Of a stretch of 15,265 nucleotides of DNA, positions 14,894-15,265 are shown one piece after another. The DNA lies in assembly GCA_964655175.1 (NCBI GenBank), contig CAZZLY010000070.1:1-15265 (forward strand), in the 5' to 3' direction. Numbering within the stretch: position 1 is the first letter of the stretch; every line of letters starts with the position of its first letter. The translations under genes were made by a program, and so were the position numbers. The stretch comes from JAIOPA01 sp964655175. GTDB lineage: Bacteria > Eisenbacteria > RBG-16-71-46. The notes below the pieces were generated by a model. The model did not search any database and was not told where the DNA came from. It saw nothing but the letters and a program-made list of their open reading frames with translations.

Positions 14894-15265
14894 GATCGGC
14901 TCTCAACTCCTCGAGGATGTGTTCGTTGACCTTCTGCTCGACGAACGTGGTGAGCGTGCGGATCGCGCTGCGGAACGCGCGCGCGTTGCTCGAACCATGC
15001 CCGATGAAGCAGACCCCGTTGACGCCGAGCAGCGGCGCGGCGCCGTATTCCTGCCAGTCGATGCGGGCCCGCAGACGATTGAGCGCGCCCTTCATGAACA
15101 GCGCGCCGAACAGTGCGATCGGGTCGCGCTTGACCTCGTCCTTGACCGAGCGTCCCAGGAAACTGGCGGCGCCCTCGGCGGTCTTGAGCACCACGTTGCC
15201 GGTGAACCCATCGGTCACGATGACGTCGCACGTGCCCTTGAACACGTCGCGCCCCTCGACCGGAC
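14877..15265 (-). CDS. plsX: Phosphate acyltransferase PlsX (5' end cut by window edge)
   Basis: PlsX makes acyl-phosphate from acyl-ACP, linking fatty acid synthesis to phospholipid synthesis. Only the last 128 residues or so are visible. They include VEGRDVF followed by CDVIVTDGFTGNVVLKTAEG, the typical PlsX pattern of a DGFxGN motif after an EGRD-like turn. GAAPLLGVNGVCFIGHGSSN and ARAFRSAI follow, both conserved near the family C-terminus. A GTG at 15245 is internal, not the start, because the frame continues upstream with conserved sequence. The stop overlaps fabH by 17 bp. The plsX-fabH order is very common. No defect is seen in the visible part. Confidence 0.95.
   Translation of the reverse strand, partial: PVEGRDVFKGTCDVIVTDGFTGNVVLKTAEGAASFLGRSVKDEVKRDPIALFGALFMKGALNRLRARIDWQEYGAAPLLGVNGVCFIGHGSSNARAFRSAIRTLTTFVEQKVNEHILEELRADHAPSV

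Overview
This window is high-GC DNA (about 70% G+C by eye). All 16 recognisable genes lie on the minus strand, so the biological order runs from right to left. There are no tRNA or rRNA genes, insertion sequences, CRISPR arrays or other signs of recent transfer. A signal-peptide protease-like protein, a transmembrane anti-sigma factor, an RpoE-like sigma factor and a PilT/PilU-type ATPase all point to a diderm bacterium. I cannot name a phylum from the sequence; a deep-branching high-GC diderm lineage is a guess.

Layout in the direction of transcription. (1) 15265-10486 is a type II fatty-acid and phospholipid cluster: plsX (5' end outside the window), fabH, fabD, fabG, acpP and fabF. Junctions are tight: plsX/fabH overlaps by 17 bp, fabH/fabD by 4 bp and fabD/fabG by 4 bp. 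A 12-bp-stem hairpin lies between acpP and fabF. (2) 10423-8873 is rnc (RNase III), with an unusual charged tail of about 250 residues. A perfect 13-bp-stem hairpin follows it. (3) 8811-7045 is an exported TPR-repeat protein. (4) 7044-6820 is the largest non-coding gap (225 bp) and the best place for a promoter. It holds two overlapping ECF-type promoter candidates just upstream of the sigma gene. (5) 6819-4359 is an envelope-stress-like trio: an ECF sigma factor, a zinc-finger anti-sigma factor with one membrane span, and a secreted HtrA/DegP-like protein. In the last, the catalytic His and Asp positions are Thr and Asn while the Ser is kept. (6) 4283-2717 holds aroB and aroQ, which encode two consecutive shikimate-pathway enzymes. 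(7) 2724-1 holds accB, a PilT/PilU-family ATPase gene, and accC (3' end outside the window). The ATPase gene separates the two acetyl-CoA carboxylase genes.

How the genes fit together: AccB and AccC supply the carboxylation half of malonyl-CoA synthesis. FabD loads malonyl onto ACP, FabH starts the chain, FabF elongates it, FabG reduces it, and PlsX passes acyl groups to phospholipid synthesis. The stress-like trio sits between the lipid genes and the aro/acc genes. Read-through from its promoter could link an envelope signal to aroB-aroQ-accB-pilT-accC; this is inference.

I see no wholly new multi-gene system. The points most worth following are the predicted pseudoprotease in the sigma/anti-sigma operon, the sigma-E-like autoregulatory promoter, the RNase III tail with its adjacent hairpin, and the ATPase gene inserted between accB and accC.
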